From Calderihabitans maritimus (lineage in GTDB: Bacteria; Bacillota; KKC1; Calderihabitantales; Calderihabitantaceae): a stretch of DNA of 33,256 bases. This document shows positions 24,023 through 33,256 of the stretch, piece after piece (position 1 is the first letter of the stretch; each line of letters starts with the position of its first letter). The notes beneath the pieces were generated by a model. The model saw only the letters and a list, made by a program, of their open reading frames with translations. It searched no databases and was not told the DNA's origin. Both the position numbers and the translations under genes were made by a program. The stretch is taken from contig NZ_BDGJ01000197.1 in the NCBI RefSeq assembly GCF_002207765.1, positions 28,364 through 61,619 on the forward strand, in the 5' to 3' direction.

Positions 24023-24898
24023 TTAGGTGCCCAGTTCTCTAATAAGATTCTTTAAGTAATATGTAAATTGTGCATTAATCTCCTCCCGTTGCAAGGCAAA
24101 TTCAACAATCGCCTGTAAATAACCGAACTTATCACCTACATCGTACCTTTTGCCCTCAAAAACGTACGCGTATATTGGCTGTTGCCGGAGTAAGTTTCTC
24201 AGGGCGTCGGTAAGCTGGATTTCCCCGCCCGCGCCGGGTTCAGTGTTTTGAAGGATGTCAAAAATCGCAGGATCAATAATATATCTTCCCATAATGGCCA
24301 ATGTGGAAGGTGCTTGTTCCGGAGTAGGTTTTTCAATCAGGTCGTCCACTTTATACAGATTCTCACCTACAGGGACAGGTTTGACTATACCGTAACGACG
24401 CACTTCCTGCACAGGTACTTCTTGTACTCCAATTATTGTACTCTGATACTTATCATACAATTGAAGCATTTGCTTCAAGCAGGGAACCTTACTATGGATA
24501 ATATCGTCACCTAAGAGTACTGCGAAAGGCTCATTTCCTACAAATTTGCGGGCACAATAGACTGCGTGGCCCAAGCCCTTAGGTTCTTTCTGCCTGACAT
24601 AGTGAATGTCTACCAAGTTCGAGATATCCTGTACCATCTCAAGCAGTTTCTTATGGTTTTTTTCTTTCAAAGTCAGCTCCAGCTCAACTGATTTATCAAA
24701 ATGATCTTCAATCGCCCTCTTGTTTCTGCCGGTTATTATAAGGATGTCCTCGATACCGGAAGCAACAGCCTCCTCCACTATATATTGTATGGCAGGTTTG
24801 TCTATTATTGGAAGCATCTCTTTAGGCTGTGCTTTGGTGGCAGGTAAAAATCTAGTTCCCAAACCGGCTGCCGGAATAATCGCTTTTCTAACTTTCAT
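24023..24898 (-). CDS. galU: UTP-glucose-1-phosphate uridylyltransferase
   Basis: 291 residues, standard for bacterial GalU. The start MKVRKAIIPAAGLGTRFLPA follows AAGGTGGGGAAATTTT. The nucleotide-binding signature AAGLGTRFLPATKAQPKEM is at 10-28, followed by IQYIVEEAVASGIEDI, GLGHAVYCARKF and the late PGAGGEIQLTDAL with GKRYDVGDKFGYL. It makes UDP-glucose from glucose-1-P and UTP, feeding both galE and the UDP-glucose dehydrogenase in the same operon. It lies 69 bp after the family-2 glycosyltransferase gene; that gap shows no strong promoter. All active-site regions appear intact. Confidence 0.95.
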   Translation of the reverse strand: MKVRKAIIPAAGLGTRFLPATKAQPKEMLPIIDKPAIQYIVEEAVASGIEDILIITGRNKRAIEDHFDKSVELELTLKEKNHKKLLEMVQDISNLVDIHYVRQKEPKGLGHAVYCARKFVGNEPFAVLLGDDIIHSKVPCLKQMLQLYDKYQSTIIGVQEVPVQEVRRYGIVKPVPVGENLYKVDDLIEKPTPEQAPSTLAIMGRYIIDPAIFDILQNTEPGAGGEIQLTDALRNLLRQQPIYAYVFEGKRYDVGDKFGYLQAIVEFALQREEINAQFTYYLKNLIRELGT

Positions 24899-24967
24899 AA
24901 AATTTCCCCACCTTCAATTATGACCGCACTTTCGCAACACAGCAAACTGTAAGTTTCTAGTATAGAT

Positions 24968-26107
24968 TTATCTGCGAGCGGGTTGCCACGAAGTCATTTT
25001 ATCACCATGGAAAAACCTCAGAATTCCCAAAACAGAAGCATAATTAACCATGCAAAAATAAGTAGGAATCATAAAGAACTTAGAAGTATAACGCTTAGAA
25101 TATCCCAAATAGGCTATCAGGTAGAATGCTAATTGCAAAATTAGAGAGGCTTGATAAAACCCGTTTTCAAAAGCGAGAAGAAAATTAGTGATTAACAAGA
25201 TCAGTAAAAAGAACCCAGTTAACCACCTAAGTAACTTATGGCTTAATAAACCGATGGCTAATAAGCCATAACGGAAAGGGTTGAGCATGTGTTTTACGTA
25301 AAGTAAACCCCTGAAACTTCGGGTAATAATTCTGACCTTCCGTTTGAACTCTTCTTGGTAAGTTGACGACGGTTCTTCATAAGAAATTGCCTCATCTTCA
25401 TAAACGGTTCGATATCCCTGTGCTACAATCATTAGCGGCTCCACAAAATCACTAATTATCTCAGCTGGTAACGGATAATAAAGTTCTTTACGTAAAGCAT
25501 AAATAGATCCGTTAGCTCCTAAAGCATTTCCCAACGCACTTTCTATACACTTCAAGAATTGTTCGTAACGCCAGTACAGACCCTCTCCCTGTCCAGCAAC
25601 ATTGTCTTCCTCACGCTTATAACGCAACTCACCGCAAACGCAACCTACCCTCGGGTCCGCAAAATTTCTCACCAGCTTATGGATAGCGTCAGAAGCATAC
25701 ATAGCATTAGCATCAGAAAAAACGATAATTTCACCACTAGCATGCTTAACAGCCTCGTTTTGAGTAATTGTTTTGCCTCGGTTTTCGGGAAATGCTAACA
25801 ACTTAATACCATCAGCCTCAAACTCTCTTACAATCTCATTCGTCTCATCCGTTGAACCATCGGAAGCAACTAAAACTTCTAATTTGTTTTTAGGATACCT
25901 TAGCTGCAGCGTATTCTCTATTTTGGAGCGAATAACTTTACCCTCGTTATATGCTGATATAATAAGGGTTACAGTCGGTAAATAACTATCATCTCGTCTT
26001 ATTGTTCTCTTCTTAAAGAAGGTTAAAATATAAATAAGTACAGGATAACCTAGATAAATGTAAATAATTAGAACTACTAGTAACCAGAAAATTAATTCTA
26101 ATATCAT
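24968..26107 (-). CDS. Membrane glycosyltransferase family 2
   Basis: 379 residues starting MILELIFWLLVVLIIYIYLG, with AAGGTGGGATTTAG upstream. One membrane segment at 5-31 precedes a cytoplasmic GT-A domain: LIISAYNEGKVI at 48-59, VASDGSTDETNEI at 80-92 and FSDANAM at 130-136. Then come ISDFVEPLMIVAQGY near 220 and a basic FKRKVRIITRSFRG near 258. Three or four further membrane segments fill residues 285-370. This topology matches the cellulose synthase/poly-GlcNAc synthase-like group, some of which are processive, others adding single sugars. In this operon the donor may be UDP-glucose, UDP-galactose or UDP-glucuronate. The basic stretch replaces the QxxRW motif of true processive synthases, so single-sugar transfer is more likely. 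Confidence 0.86.
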   Translation of the reverse strand: MILELIFWLLVVLIIYIYLGYPVLIYILTFFKKRTIRRDDSYLPTVTLIISAYNEGKVIRSKIENTLQLRYPKNKLEVLVASDGSTDETNEIVREFEADGIKLLAFPENRGKTITQNEAVKHASGEIIVFSDANAMYASDAIHKLVRNFADPRVGCVCGELRYKREEDNVAGQGEGLYWRYEQFLKCIESALGNALGANGSIYALRKELYYPLPAEIISDFVEPLMIVAQGYRTVYEDEAISYEEPSSTYQEEFKRKVRIITRSFRGLLYVKHMLNPFRYGLLAIGLLSHKLLRWLTGFFLLILLITNFLLAFENGFYQASLILQLAFYLIAYLGYSKRYTSKFFMIPTYFCMVNYASVLGILRFFHGDKMTSWQPARR

Positions 26108-26126
26108 CTAAATCCCACCTTCGAAC

Positions 26127-27413
26127 CTATCTCCCAATTCCGTAATACTGAAAACCTAAACGATTCAACTCATCCTTTTCTAAAGCGTTACGACCGTCAA
26201 GAATCACATAAGGTGATTTCATCCGTGTCCTAGCCTGTAACCAATCTAACTGACTAAACTCCGGCCATTCGGTAGCGAGTAAAACCGCCTGAGCACCCTC
26301 TATGCAATCATAAGGGTTGTCCGCAAACTTAACATCTGGAGGAAGTACCTTCCTTGCGTTTTCGGTAGCAAGAGGATCATACGCTGTTACGGTAGCCCCC
26401 TCCACCAAAAGTAATGGTATGATATCCAGGGACGGAGCTTCGCGGATATCATCCGTGCCTGGCTTAAAAGCTAAACCTAATATCGCTACGTGCTTTCCTG
26501 CCAGCCCATCCAGGGCTCTCTCTAATTTCCGCACAGCCCGGATTCGTTGATTGGTATTAACTTCAATAACCGCCTTTAGCAATCGAAAATTATATCCCTT
26601 GAATACAGAAACATAGTCAAGACCTTTGGTATCCTTAGGAAAGCAGGAACCTCCATATCCCAGTCCTGCTCGCAAGAATTCCTTTCCAATCCGACTATCC
26701 ATGCCTACAGCAGGAGCCACTTCATCAATATCCGCTCCGACAAGCTCACAAAGGTTGGCAATCTCATTGATAAACGAAATCTTTGTCGCTAAAAATGCAT
26801 TGGAAGCGTACTTGACCATCTCCGCACTGGTAATCCCCATGACAAGGATGGGAGCATCTATGTCGCCATAAAGTCTTTTTACCTGCTCTATGGCCGAGTC
26901 ATCATCCCCACCAATAACAATTCTGTCGGGGTAGTACCAGTCTTTAAGAGCTTGTCCTTCCCGAAGGAACTCTGGATTAGAAATATAAGCAATAGGTACC
27001 TTGGTATTCTTTAAATAGCGCTGACAAATACTTTCCCCAGTTCCCGGGGGTACAGTACTCTTCATAACTAAAATAGTCGGAGTATCAAGAACCTTAACCA
27101 ATTCGCTTACTACCCCATAAACTTGCGAAAGGTCAACACGCCCATTCGGCATCGCGGGTGTTCCTACTGCCAACATCACTATATCTGAACCGTTAACAGC
27201 TTCAATGCCGGAACTAAAAGCTATTCTGTTCTCACTGATTAGTTTCTGCAAAAGCTCGTCGAGACCTTGCTCAAAAATTGGACATTTACCTTGCCTCAAC
27301 TTCGTGAGTTTATTCACATCCTTCTCAATACCTATAACCTCATGTCCAGAGTTGGCTAAGGCACAAGTAGCAACTAGACCTACGTAGCCCATGCCAATAA
27401 CGCTAACTTTCAC
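26127..27413 (-). CDS. ugd: UDP-glucose 6-dehydrogenase
   Basis: About 428 residues. The chosen start is a GTG at 27413 (MKVSVIGMGYVGLV) because TTGGGGGTTATTTTT lies just upstream; the ATG at 27434 precedes that site. The NAD motif VIGMGYVGLVATCALA is at 5-20, VMKSTVPPGT at 116-125, and the catalytic Cys257 lies in GLGYGGSCFPKDT, the form typical of UDP-glucose dehydrogenases. It oxidises UDP-glucose to UDP-glucuronate with two NAD. GalU in the same operon provides the substrate. It differs from the second nucleotide-sugar dehydrogenase at 5834, so the locus can make two different uronic acids. Acidic sugars plus sulfate would give a strongly anionic polymer. Confidence 0.93.
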   Translation of the reverse strand: MKVSVIGMGYVGLVATCALANSGHEVIGIEKDVNKLTKLRQGKCPIFEQGLDELLQKLISENRIAFSSGIEAVNGSDIVMLAVGTPAMPNGRVDLSQVYGVVSELVKVLDTPTILVMKSTVPPGTGESICQRYLKNTKVPIAYISNPEFLREGQALKDWYYPDRIVIGGDDDSAIEQVKRLYGDIDAPILVMGITSAEMVKYASNAFLATKISFINEIANLCELVGADIDEVAPAVGMDSRIGKEFLRAGLGYGGSCFPKDTKGLDYVSVFKGYNFRLLKAVIEVNTNQRIRAVRKLERALDGLAGKHVAILGLAFKPGTDDIREAPSLDIIPLLLVEGATVTAYDPLATENARKVLPPDVKFADNPYDCIEGAQAVLLATEWPEFSQLDWLQARTRMKSPYVILDGRNALEKDELNRLGFQYYGIGR

Positions 27414-27477
27414 AAAAATAACCCCCAATGACATACCTAAATTAAAGTATTTATAAAAGTATTGAAAGTATTGAATG

Positions 27478-28500
<1,023 letters not shown>

Positions 28501-28510
28501 TCATTTGCAT

Positions 28511-29884
28511 TTACGAAGCCTTATCCTTCATCAACAGCACCTTCACTGTCTGAAACAAAATTTGCAGGTCTAGCAACGGTGAAGCTGTTTTGGCGTAAAG
28601 CAAGTCATAGCGCAGCTTGTCCTCCGGGCTGGTGCTGTATTTGCCTGCCACCTGGGCGAGGCCGGTAATTCCCGACTTGACTATGTGCCTGTAAGCGTAC
28701 TCGGGTATTTGTTTTTCGAACTGCCGGACAAAGTAGGGCCTTTCCGGCCGGGGTCCGACCAGGCTCATCTCGCCTTTGAGGACATTGATGAGCTGCGGCA
28801 GTTCGTCGAGCCGGGTGGCCCGGAGAAACTTACCCACCCGGGTAATGCGCGGGTCGTTTTCCGCGGCCAGCACCGGTCCGGTGTATTTTTCGGCATCTTT
28901 AACCATGGTGCGGAACTTGATAAGTTTAAACGTTTTACCCCGGTAGCTTACCCTTTCCTGGGTGTAAAAGACGGGACCGGGGGAATCCAGTTTGATGGCC
29001 AAGGCTATCAAAAGCATGAGAGGTAAGGCCAGTACCAGGCCTGCGGCAGAAATAGATACGTCTAGCAGGCGTTTTCCGAACTGCAGGCCGTTTTTGGGCC
29101 GGACACTGCCTACGTGAAAAACCGGAGTGTCATCGATCTGGTCCAGGGTAGCCTGGACTACCATGATGTCGTACAGGTCGGGTACCAGGTACACTTCCCA
29201 CGGGCTGCTCAGGGAAGAGGCTATAATCTTTTTCTTGAGCTCCTGAGGAACGGAGGAACAGACATAGACCAGGTCGGGACTGCATTTCAACAGGTCTTCT
29301 TCCGCCGTTTCCCATGAACCCAGTACCGGATAGAAATCACGTCCTTGCTTTGCCTCCGGTAAGGGAATATCTCCTATTATCCCCTGTATGTTGAACACTC
29401 CTTCGGAGCTTCGGGAAAGCTTGACGGCCAGTTCCTGCGCCTCCAGTAATCTTCCCACCACTATAACTTTCTTGGAGCCGTGAAGCTTTCTCTCCCATCT
29501 CCACATGAAGCGGCGCCAGGCGCCCAGTAAGGCAAGCTGCAGCAGCGCCGCCAGGAAAAACACCGTCCGCGGGAAGGCAAAGCCCCGGGCCATGTAGGAT
29601 AGCACTACACTGATCAAGAAAATCAGGCCCACGGAGCAGATGAGAGAGGAAAGGATGTCTCTCCAACTGCGGCGAACGGTGTAGTAGAGCCCGTATACAT
29701 TAAAAAAGATAACCGCTGCCAGGGTAATCCAGGGAAAGAGTTTTAGATAAGGATCAAAGTTGGTGGCAGGCAGTTTCCCCTGGAAGCGGATCAAGAAAGC
29801 CAAAATGAAGCCGGCATTGACCAGCAACAGGTCTCCAAGCATTAAAATGAAACTGAACCACGTTCGCGGATGTCCGTTGCGCAC
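28511..29884 (-). CDS. Polyprenyl-phosphate sugar phosphotransferase (WbaP/EPS-initiating type)
   Basis: 457 residues from a GTG at 29884, preceded by CAGGGGGAATAACCG. Four or five membrane segments occupy residues 10-125, then a Rossmann-like cytoplasmic domain ([15 protein letters not shown], 140 onward). A re-entrant membrane helix begins near 270 ([20 protein letters not shown]), and the conserved catalytic domain follows: [47 protein letters not shown] and SGITGLAQV. It transfers a sugar-1-phosphate, usually glucose- or galactose-1-P, to undecaprenyl phosphate and so starts the repeat unit. It is the first gene after the nap terminator and thus probably the head of the EPS operon. The 100 bp upstream shows no strong promoter match. 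Confidence 0.92.
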   Translation of the reverse strand: MRNGHPRTWFSFILMLGDLLLVNAGFILAFLIRFQGKLPATNFDPYLKLFPWITLAAVIFFNVYGLYYTVRRSWRDILSSLICSVGLIFLISVVLSYMARGFAFPRTVFFLAALLQLALLGAWRRFMWRWERKLHGSKKVIVVGRLLEAQELAVKLSRSSEGVFNIQGIIGDIPLPEAKQGRDFYPVLGSWETAEEDLLKCSPDLVYVCSSVPQELKKKIIASSLSSPWEVYLVPDLYDIMVVQATLDQIDDTPVFHVGSVRPKNGLQFGKRLLDVSISAAGLVLALPLMLLIALAIKLDSPGPVFYTQERVSYRGKTFKLIKFRTMVKDAEKYTGPVLAAENDPRITRVGKFLRATRLDELPQLINVLKGEMSLVGPRPERPYFVRQFEKQIPEYAYRHIVKSGITGLAQVAGKYSTSPEDKLRYDLLYAKTASPLLDLQILFQTVKVLLMKDKAS

Positions 29885-29986
29885 CGGTTATTCCCCCTGA
29901 TGAGGACGGAATTTATTAACCGCCACGGTTTTATATATTTCGCTATGATTTCACATTTTCCTGCCTGAAAAAGGAAATTGAGATAT

Positions 29987-30015
29987 AAAAAAACCGCCCG
30001 CTTCTCAGCAGGCGG
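29987..30015 (-). terminator. Rho-independent terminator closing the nap-tatA operon
   Basis: CCGCC-GC at 29994-30001 pairs with GC-GGCGG up to 30015 (one internal mismatch, loop TTCTCA). On the minus strand it is followed directly by seven T (complement of 29987-29993). It lies 74 bp after tatA and about 100 bp before the polysaccharide cluster, and so separates respiration genes from EPS genes. Confidence 0.9.
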
Positions 30016-30088
30016 ATTGCTGCTCTCGAATTTTTTTACTTTCCAGCTGATGCCATGGAAAAACCACGAATGGAATGCCGGCGGCAGT

Positions 30089-30280
30089 TTACTTGACCGG
30101 CTCCTCGAAAACCTTGTCTACCTCTTCTTTCACGTCCTGGGAGGCCTTCTTAAACTCCCGAATACTCTTTCCTACCGCCTTACCCACTTCCGGAAGTTTT
30201 CCCGGCCCGAAGATGAGTAACGCCAGTACCAGTATCAGAATCAGTTCGGGTACGCCGATACTGGGGAGAATACCGAACAT
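30089..30280 (-). CDS. tatA: Twin-arginine translocase subunit TatA/TatE
   Basis: 63 residues from the ATG at 30280, which has AGGAGGTGACAGGG at ideal spacing; the GTG nine bases upstream is part of that ribosome site. The layout is standard TatA: a short N-terminus, one membrane helix at 11-24 (PELILILVLALLIFG), the hinge FGPGKLPEVGKAVGK at 24-38 and an acidic-basic amphipathic tail ending EEPVK. TatA oligomers form the passage for folded proteins carrying twin-arginine signals. NapA-type reductases are Tat substrates, so a dedicated tatA at the end of the nap operon makes sense. No tatC is seen here. Confidence 0.93.
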   Translation of the reverse strand: MFGILPSIGVPELILILVLALLIFGPGKLPEVGKAVGKSIREFKKASQDVKEEVDKVFEEPVK

Positions 30281-30328
30281 CCCTGTCACCTCCTGTACAC
30301 CGCCCGGTATACGTGCCGCCGGGTACGT

Positions 30329-30598
30329 TTAGTGGACTTCTTGCTCCCTGTCCTCACCTAAAACTTCATCTTCGAAGTTGCAGTAAGCAAGGTAGACCCC
30401 CAGCACTCCTTCAGCGCCGGCCATCTGGTGGCTGGTAATGCGGTGGGCCTCTTCAGTCGTTTCGGTTTCCAGAACGACTATAATTTTGGAATCCTCGTAG
30501 ACACCGTGAACCGATACTCCCGGGATAGTTTCCAAATAACTGACCACGTTTTGAACGTCCTCCGGGTTAACTCTCACCAAAATACCGGAGATAACCAT
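30329..30598 (-). CDS. napD: NapD-family chaperone for NapA maturation
   Basis: 89 residues from the ATG at 30598, preceded by AAGGGGGAAATAATC; the ATG at 30697 lies inside the cytochrome gene and is not credible. The sequence begins MVISGILVRVNPEDVQNVVS, with the ferredoxin-like pattern of NapD: ISGILVRVNPE, then IPGVSVHGVYEDSKIIVVLE. NapD binds the Tat signal of NapA in the cytoplasm and holds back export until the molybdenum cofactor and iron-sulfur cluster are in place. Members are about 80-110 residues, as here. It lies 19 bp after the cytochrome and 48 bp before tatA. The C-terminus is acidic. Confidence 0.88.
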   Translation of the reverse strand: MVISGILVRVNPEDVQNVVSYLETIPGVSVHGVYEDSKIIVVLETETTEEAHRITSHQMAGAEGVLGVYLAYCNFEDEVLGEDREQEVH

Positions 30599-30617
30599 GA
30601 TTATTTCCCCCTTGTTA

Positions 30618-30902
30618 TTACTGCTGCTCTGCTCCCTGAGCCACGTGACACTGCTGGCAGTTGGCCCTTTCCGGGTGCGAAGTTTTAGGTGCGTCAACCC
30701 CCGAGCCCTCTTCGTGGCACACGAGACACTGGCCGACCCTACCCTCTAAACTGTGAGTAATGACCGGCGGGTATACAGTGGGCTGGGCCTTTTCCGTTTC
30801 AGCAGGCTGTGGCTGGTTTTGACCGCAACCGGCAACCAAGACCCCCAGCGCGACTACCACAAGAACAAGCGCCAGCACGTAACCTTTCCGCTTCTGGAAC
30901 AT
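30618..30902 (-). CDS. Di-haem c-type cytochrome lipoprotein, NapB-like
   Basis: 94 residues from the ATG at 30902, preceded by AAAAGGGGGTAGCTCAT. A hydrophobic signal runs from 9 to 25 and ends in the lipobox LVAGC with Cys26, so the protein is probably anchored to the outer face of the membrane by a lipid. Two haem sites follow: CLVCH at 59-63 and CQQCH at 82-86. His50 and His76 are candidate distal ligands, and the spacing THSLEGR...SHPERANCQQCH resembles NapB. It would pass electrons to NapA. It is shorter than typical proteobacterial NapB (about 130-150 residues), and lipid anchoring replaces a soluble periplasm, as suits a Gram-positive cell. Confidence 0.85.
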   Translation of the reverse strand: MFQKRKGYVLALVLVVVALGVLVAGCGQNQPQPAETEKAQPTVYPPVITHSLEGRVGQCLVCHEEGSGVDAPKTSHPERANCQQCHVAQGAEQQ

Positions 30903-30907
30903 ATGAG

Positions 30908-31486
30908 CTACCCCCTTTTCTCCACAGGTTTCATTACTATGGCCGCGGGTTTAAGAACACAGGCATGAGCGCAATTTCCGCAGCCGGAGCAGTCGCTTTC
31001 ACGGATCACCGGCCGGCGGAAGGACTCCAGCACCATAGCCCGGCCCCGGTCCGGACAGCGATCGTAACAGGCCCGGCACATGCCGCCCTGCCAGGCCAGG
31101 CATCTATCCCGTTTAATTACCGCGACCGCGATCCTGACCTTATCTCTGGCCAGAGACTGTATTGCTCCACTGGGACATACTTGCTGACAAGTCAGGCAGA
31201 GGGAGCACGGTACCTCCCCGGGGACCAGGTAAGGGGTCCCCAGGGCCAGCCCGTGCTCCGGGCCGGCCTCCCGCAGGGCTCCGCCGGGACAGGCCTCGAT
31301 ACATTTCCCGCAGCGCCGGCAGGTAGCGAGAAACTCTTCTTCTTCTACCGCACCGGGAGGCCGGAGGAGGCCGCTCGCCAATTTGGGAGCGGCCACCTGA
31401 AGGGCAGCACTTCCCGCGCCAACAAGTTTATCTTTAACCAGTCCGAATAATTTGCGTCTCGATAAGCGTTCTTCTTCCTGCGGCAC
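30908..31486 (-). CDS. Four-cluster [4Fe-4S] ferredoxin-type protein, NapG/NapF-like
   Basis: 192 residues if the GTG at 31486 is used: AAAGGAGG abuts the ATG at 31492, too close, but sits six bases before the GTG. All 16 cysteines of four [4Fe-4S] clusters are present: CRRCGKCIEACP, CSLCLTCQQVCP, CLAWQGGMCRACYDRCP and CSGCGNCAHACVLKP. The N-terminus has SRRKLFGLVKDK, resembling a twin-arginine motif, then a weakly hydrophobic alanine-rich stretch, so export by Tat is possible but not certain. NapG with NapH passes electrons from quinol towards NapB/NapA, while NapF acts in the cytoplasm. Its place next to napA and a tatA favours NapG. No napH is in view. Confidence 0.87.
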   Translation of the reverse strand: MPQEEERLSRRKLFGLVKDKLVGAGSAALQVAAPKLASGLLRPPGAVEEEEFLATCRRCGKCIEACPGGALREAGPEHGLALGTPYLVPGEVPCSLCLTCQQVCPSGAIQSLARDKVRIAVAVIKRDRCLAWQGGMCRACYDRCPDRGRAMVLESFRRPVIRESDCSGCGNCAHACVLKPAAIVMKPVEKRG

Positions 31487-31504
31487 GGGCATCCTCCTTT
31501 AAAT

Positions 31505-33256
31505 TTAAACTTTCTCTATACGCACGGCACACTTTTTGAAATCAGGTTCTTTGGAAATGGGATCATAGGCGTCTATGGTCACGAGGTTGATTATCCTTTC
31601 GTCATCAAAGAAGGGTACGAACAGATACCCGCGAGGAGGTTTGCCGCGACCGTTAATTTCCGCTTCAATTATCACCTCACCCCGGCGGGAAACCAGCTTA
31701 ACTTTGTCCCCCTGTTTGATGCCCAGTTCCTTGGCATCTTCCGGGTTAATTTCCACGTAAGCCCTCGGGACGGCCCGGTCAAGTTCAGGCACCCTGCGGG
31801 TCATAGTACCGGTATGCCAGTGTTCCAGAACCCGACCGGTGCACAGCCAGAACGGATATTCCTCATCGGGGCTCTCTGCCGGCGGCTCGTAGGGACGGGC
31901 CCAAATGATGGCCTTATGTTCGTCCTTCTTATTACCGTAGAAGTCAAAGGGTGCCTTGGCATAGGGATCTTCGCCGGCCACAAAGCGCCGTTTCACCGGC
32001 TTGCCGTTGACCACCGGCCACTGCAGACCCCGGGCCTTGACATATTCCTCGTAGGGAGCATAATCGTGGCCCCTGCCCTCGCCAAATTTGCGGTATTCCT
32101 CCCAGAGGGCTTTTTTCAGGTTGGGGTCGTCGTACTCAAACAGCTTTCCGTACCCCAGGCGCTTGGCAATCTCCACGATCTGCCACAGGTCATCTCTGGC
32201 TTCCCCGGGCGGGTCGACGGCTTTGGCCAGGTGCTGGGTGCGCCTTTCCGCATTGCCGTACATTCCTTCTTTTTCCACCCACATGGCGGAGGGAAGAATA
32301 ACGTCAGCCAGCTTTGTGGTTTGGGTCGGGTAGACATCGGAAACGACCAGGAAGGTCTTGTTATCCTCCAGCGCCTTGCGGTAACGGTTCAGGTTGGGCA
32401 GCGACTGCATCGGGTTGGCGCACATTACCCACATCGCCTTGATTTCTCCCCGATCGACAGCCCGCCACATTTCTATCGTATGCAGGCCAACCTTGGCCGG
32501 AATTTTTTCTATCGGCACACCCCAGATCTTCGCCGCGATAGCCCGGTGCTCGGGATTGGTCACCACCATATCGGCGGGTAAACGGTGGGCAAAGGTACCC
32601 ACTTCCCGGGCGGTTCCACAGGCACTGGGCTGCCCGGTCAGGGAGAAAGCGGTTGCGCCGGGACGTCCAAACTGACCCGTTAAAAGGTGCAGGTTATAGA
32701 CCAGGTTGTTGGCCCAGGTGCCCCGAACGTGCTGGTTAAAGCCCATGGTCCAGAAAGATATGGTATTCCGGTTGGGGTCGGCCAGCAGCCGTGCTACTTC
32801 CCGAATCTTGTCCGCAGGTACTCCGCTCAGGCTTTCCGCATATTCAGGCGTGTACTTTTCCACAAACTGCTTGTACTCCTCAAAGGTAATTTCCTGAGGT
32901 TCATCCTTGAACTTAAACTTATCTTCCAGCCCGTAGCCGATATTCTCCTTCCCTTTTTTAAACTTGACGTACTTGCTGACAAATTCTTCGTTCACCAGGC
33001 CCTCCTTGATAATCACATGGGCCATGGCGTTCATGATAGCCAAATCAGTACCCGGCTTAAACTCCAGGTACATGTCTGCAATTTCGGTACTCCTGGTCTG
33101 GCGCGTAGCGATGTCGATAACTTTCACACCAGGGTTGGACAGCTTCCGGTCAGTGACCCGGGAAAAGAGAATCGGGTGCTGTTCCGCCATGTTGCAGCCC
33201 CAGAAGATAAAGGTATCGGCGTGCTCGATATCCTCATAACAGCCCGCCGGCTCGTC
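31505..33256 (-). CDS. napA: Periplasmic-type nitrate reductase catalytic subunit (5' end outside window)
   Basis: The frame is open to the window edge; the C-terminal 583 residues are present, so the [4Fe-4S] motif and Tat signal lie beyond. Near the start, [21 protein letters not shown] matches NapA closely. [31 protein letters not shown]-type text near residue 155 and [32 protein letters not shown] are conserved molybdopterin-binding segments. The dinucleotide-binding domain (residues 450-583) ends [11 protein letters not shown]. NapA reduces nitrate to nitrite outside the cytoplasm with a bis-MGD molybdenum site. Adjacent napD, NapB-like cytochrome and ferredoxin genes favour Nap over formate dehydrogenase or assimilatory reductase. 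No internal stop or frameshift is seen. Confidence 0.92.
   Translation of the reverse strand, partial: DEPAGCYEDIEHADTFIFWGCNMAEQHPILFSRVTDRKLSNPGVKVIDIATRQTRSTEIADMYLEFKPGTDLAIMNAMAHVIIKEGLVNEEFVSKYVKFKKGKENIGYGLEDKFKFKDEPQEITFEEYKQFVEKYTPEYAESLSGVPADKIREVARLLADPNRNTISFWTMGFNQHVRGTWANNLVYNLHLLTGQFGRPGATAFSLTGQPSACGTAREVGTFAHRLPADMVVTNPEHRAIAAKIWGVPIEKIPAKVGLHTIEMWRAVDRGEIKAMWVMCANPMQSLPNLNRYRKALEDNKTFLVVSDVYPTQTTKLADVILPSAMWVEKEGMYGNAERRTQHLAKAVDPPGEARDDLWQIVEIAKRLGYGKLFEYDDPNLKKALWEEYRKFGEGRGHDYAPYEEYVKARGLQWPVVNGKPVKRRFVAGEDPYAKAPFDFYGNKKDEHKAIIWARPYEPPAESPDEEYPFWLCTGRVLEHWHTGTMTRRVPELDRAVPRAYVEINPEDAKELGIKQGDKVKLVSRRGEVIIEAEINGRGKPPRGYLFVPFFDDERIINLVTIDAYDPISKEPDFKKCAVRIEKV

Noticed and set aside
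30809-31450. Plus-strand frame of 213 codons
   Set aside because: It is antisense to the ferredoxin gene; no domain, and the minus-strand product has 16 conserved cysteines.
31814-32581. Plus-strand frame of 255 codons
   Set aside because: It lies fully antisense to napA and reflects codon bias of that GC-rich gene.

Overview
The window looks like chromosomal DNA of an anaerobic or facultative Gram-positive bacterium, probably a Firmicutes/Clostridia-type nitrate reducer of the Moorellales/Peptococcaceae kind. That assignment is inferred from strong AGGAGG-type ribosome binding sites with many GTG starts, a compact Nap operon with a lipoprotein cytochrome, and the family mix; no rRNA or other taxonomic marker is present. 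Every convincing gene lies on the minus strand, so transcription runs from position 33256 towards 1. The first gene (napA) and the last (an acetyltransferase) are cut by the window edges.

In transcription order: (1) 33256-30089 is a respiratory nitrate reduction operon, napA (3' part), a four-cluster ferredoxin, a small di-haem lipoprotein cytochrome, napD and tatA, closed by a rho-independent terminator at about 30000. (2) 29884-24023 supplies the polysaccharide core: an initiating sugar-phosphate transferase, galE, UDP-glucose dehydrogenase, a membrane family-2 glycosyltransferase and galU. (3) 23827-23300 is a winged-helix regulator of the EPS-associated MarR type, with a near-consensus promoter and tandem palindromic operators directly upstream. 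(4) 23018-18592 is a sulfate module: fused ATP sulfurylase/APS kinase, PAP phosphatase (cysQ) and an SLC13-type anion permease. (5) 18194-10453 is an assembly module: flippase, methyltransferase, glycosyltransferases, a PAPS-type sulfotransferase and a Wzy-like polymerase. (6) 10338-7409 makes GDP-mannose or a related sugar (manC, manB), followed by a broken 32-codon epimerase fragment and a terminator. (7) 7150-1 is a second sugar module: a UDP-N-acetylhexosamine dehydrogenase, two glycosyltransferases, a second flippase, a WbpB-like oxidoreductase and a WbpD-like acetyltransferase.

The most interesting reading is that modules 2-7 form one locus for a sulfated extracellular polysaccharide. 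The permease brings in sulfate, the fused enzyme makes PAPS, the sulfotransferase puts sulfate on the glycan or its precursor, and CysQ removes the PAP by-product. No APS/PAPS reductase or sulfite reductase is seen, which argues against assimilation to cysteine as the purpose of this module. The EPS-type regulator sits between the sugar-nucleotide genes and the sulfate genes. Two flippases and two sugar-acid pathways suggest a mosaic of two polysaccharide clusters.
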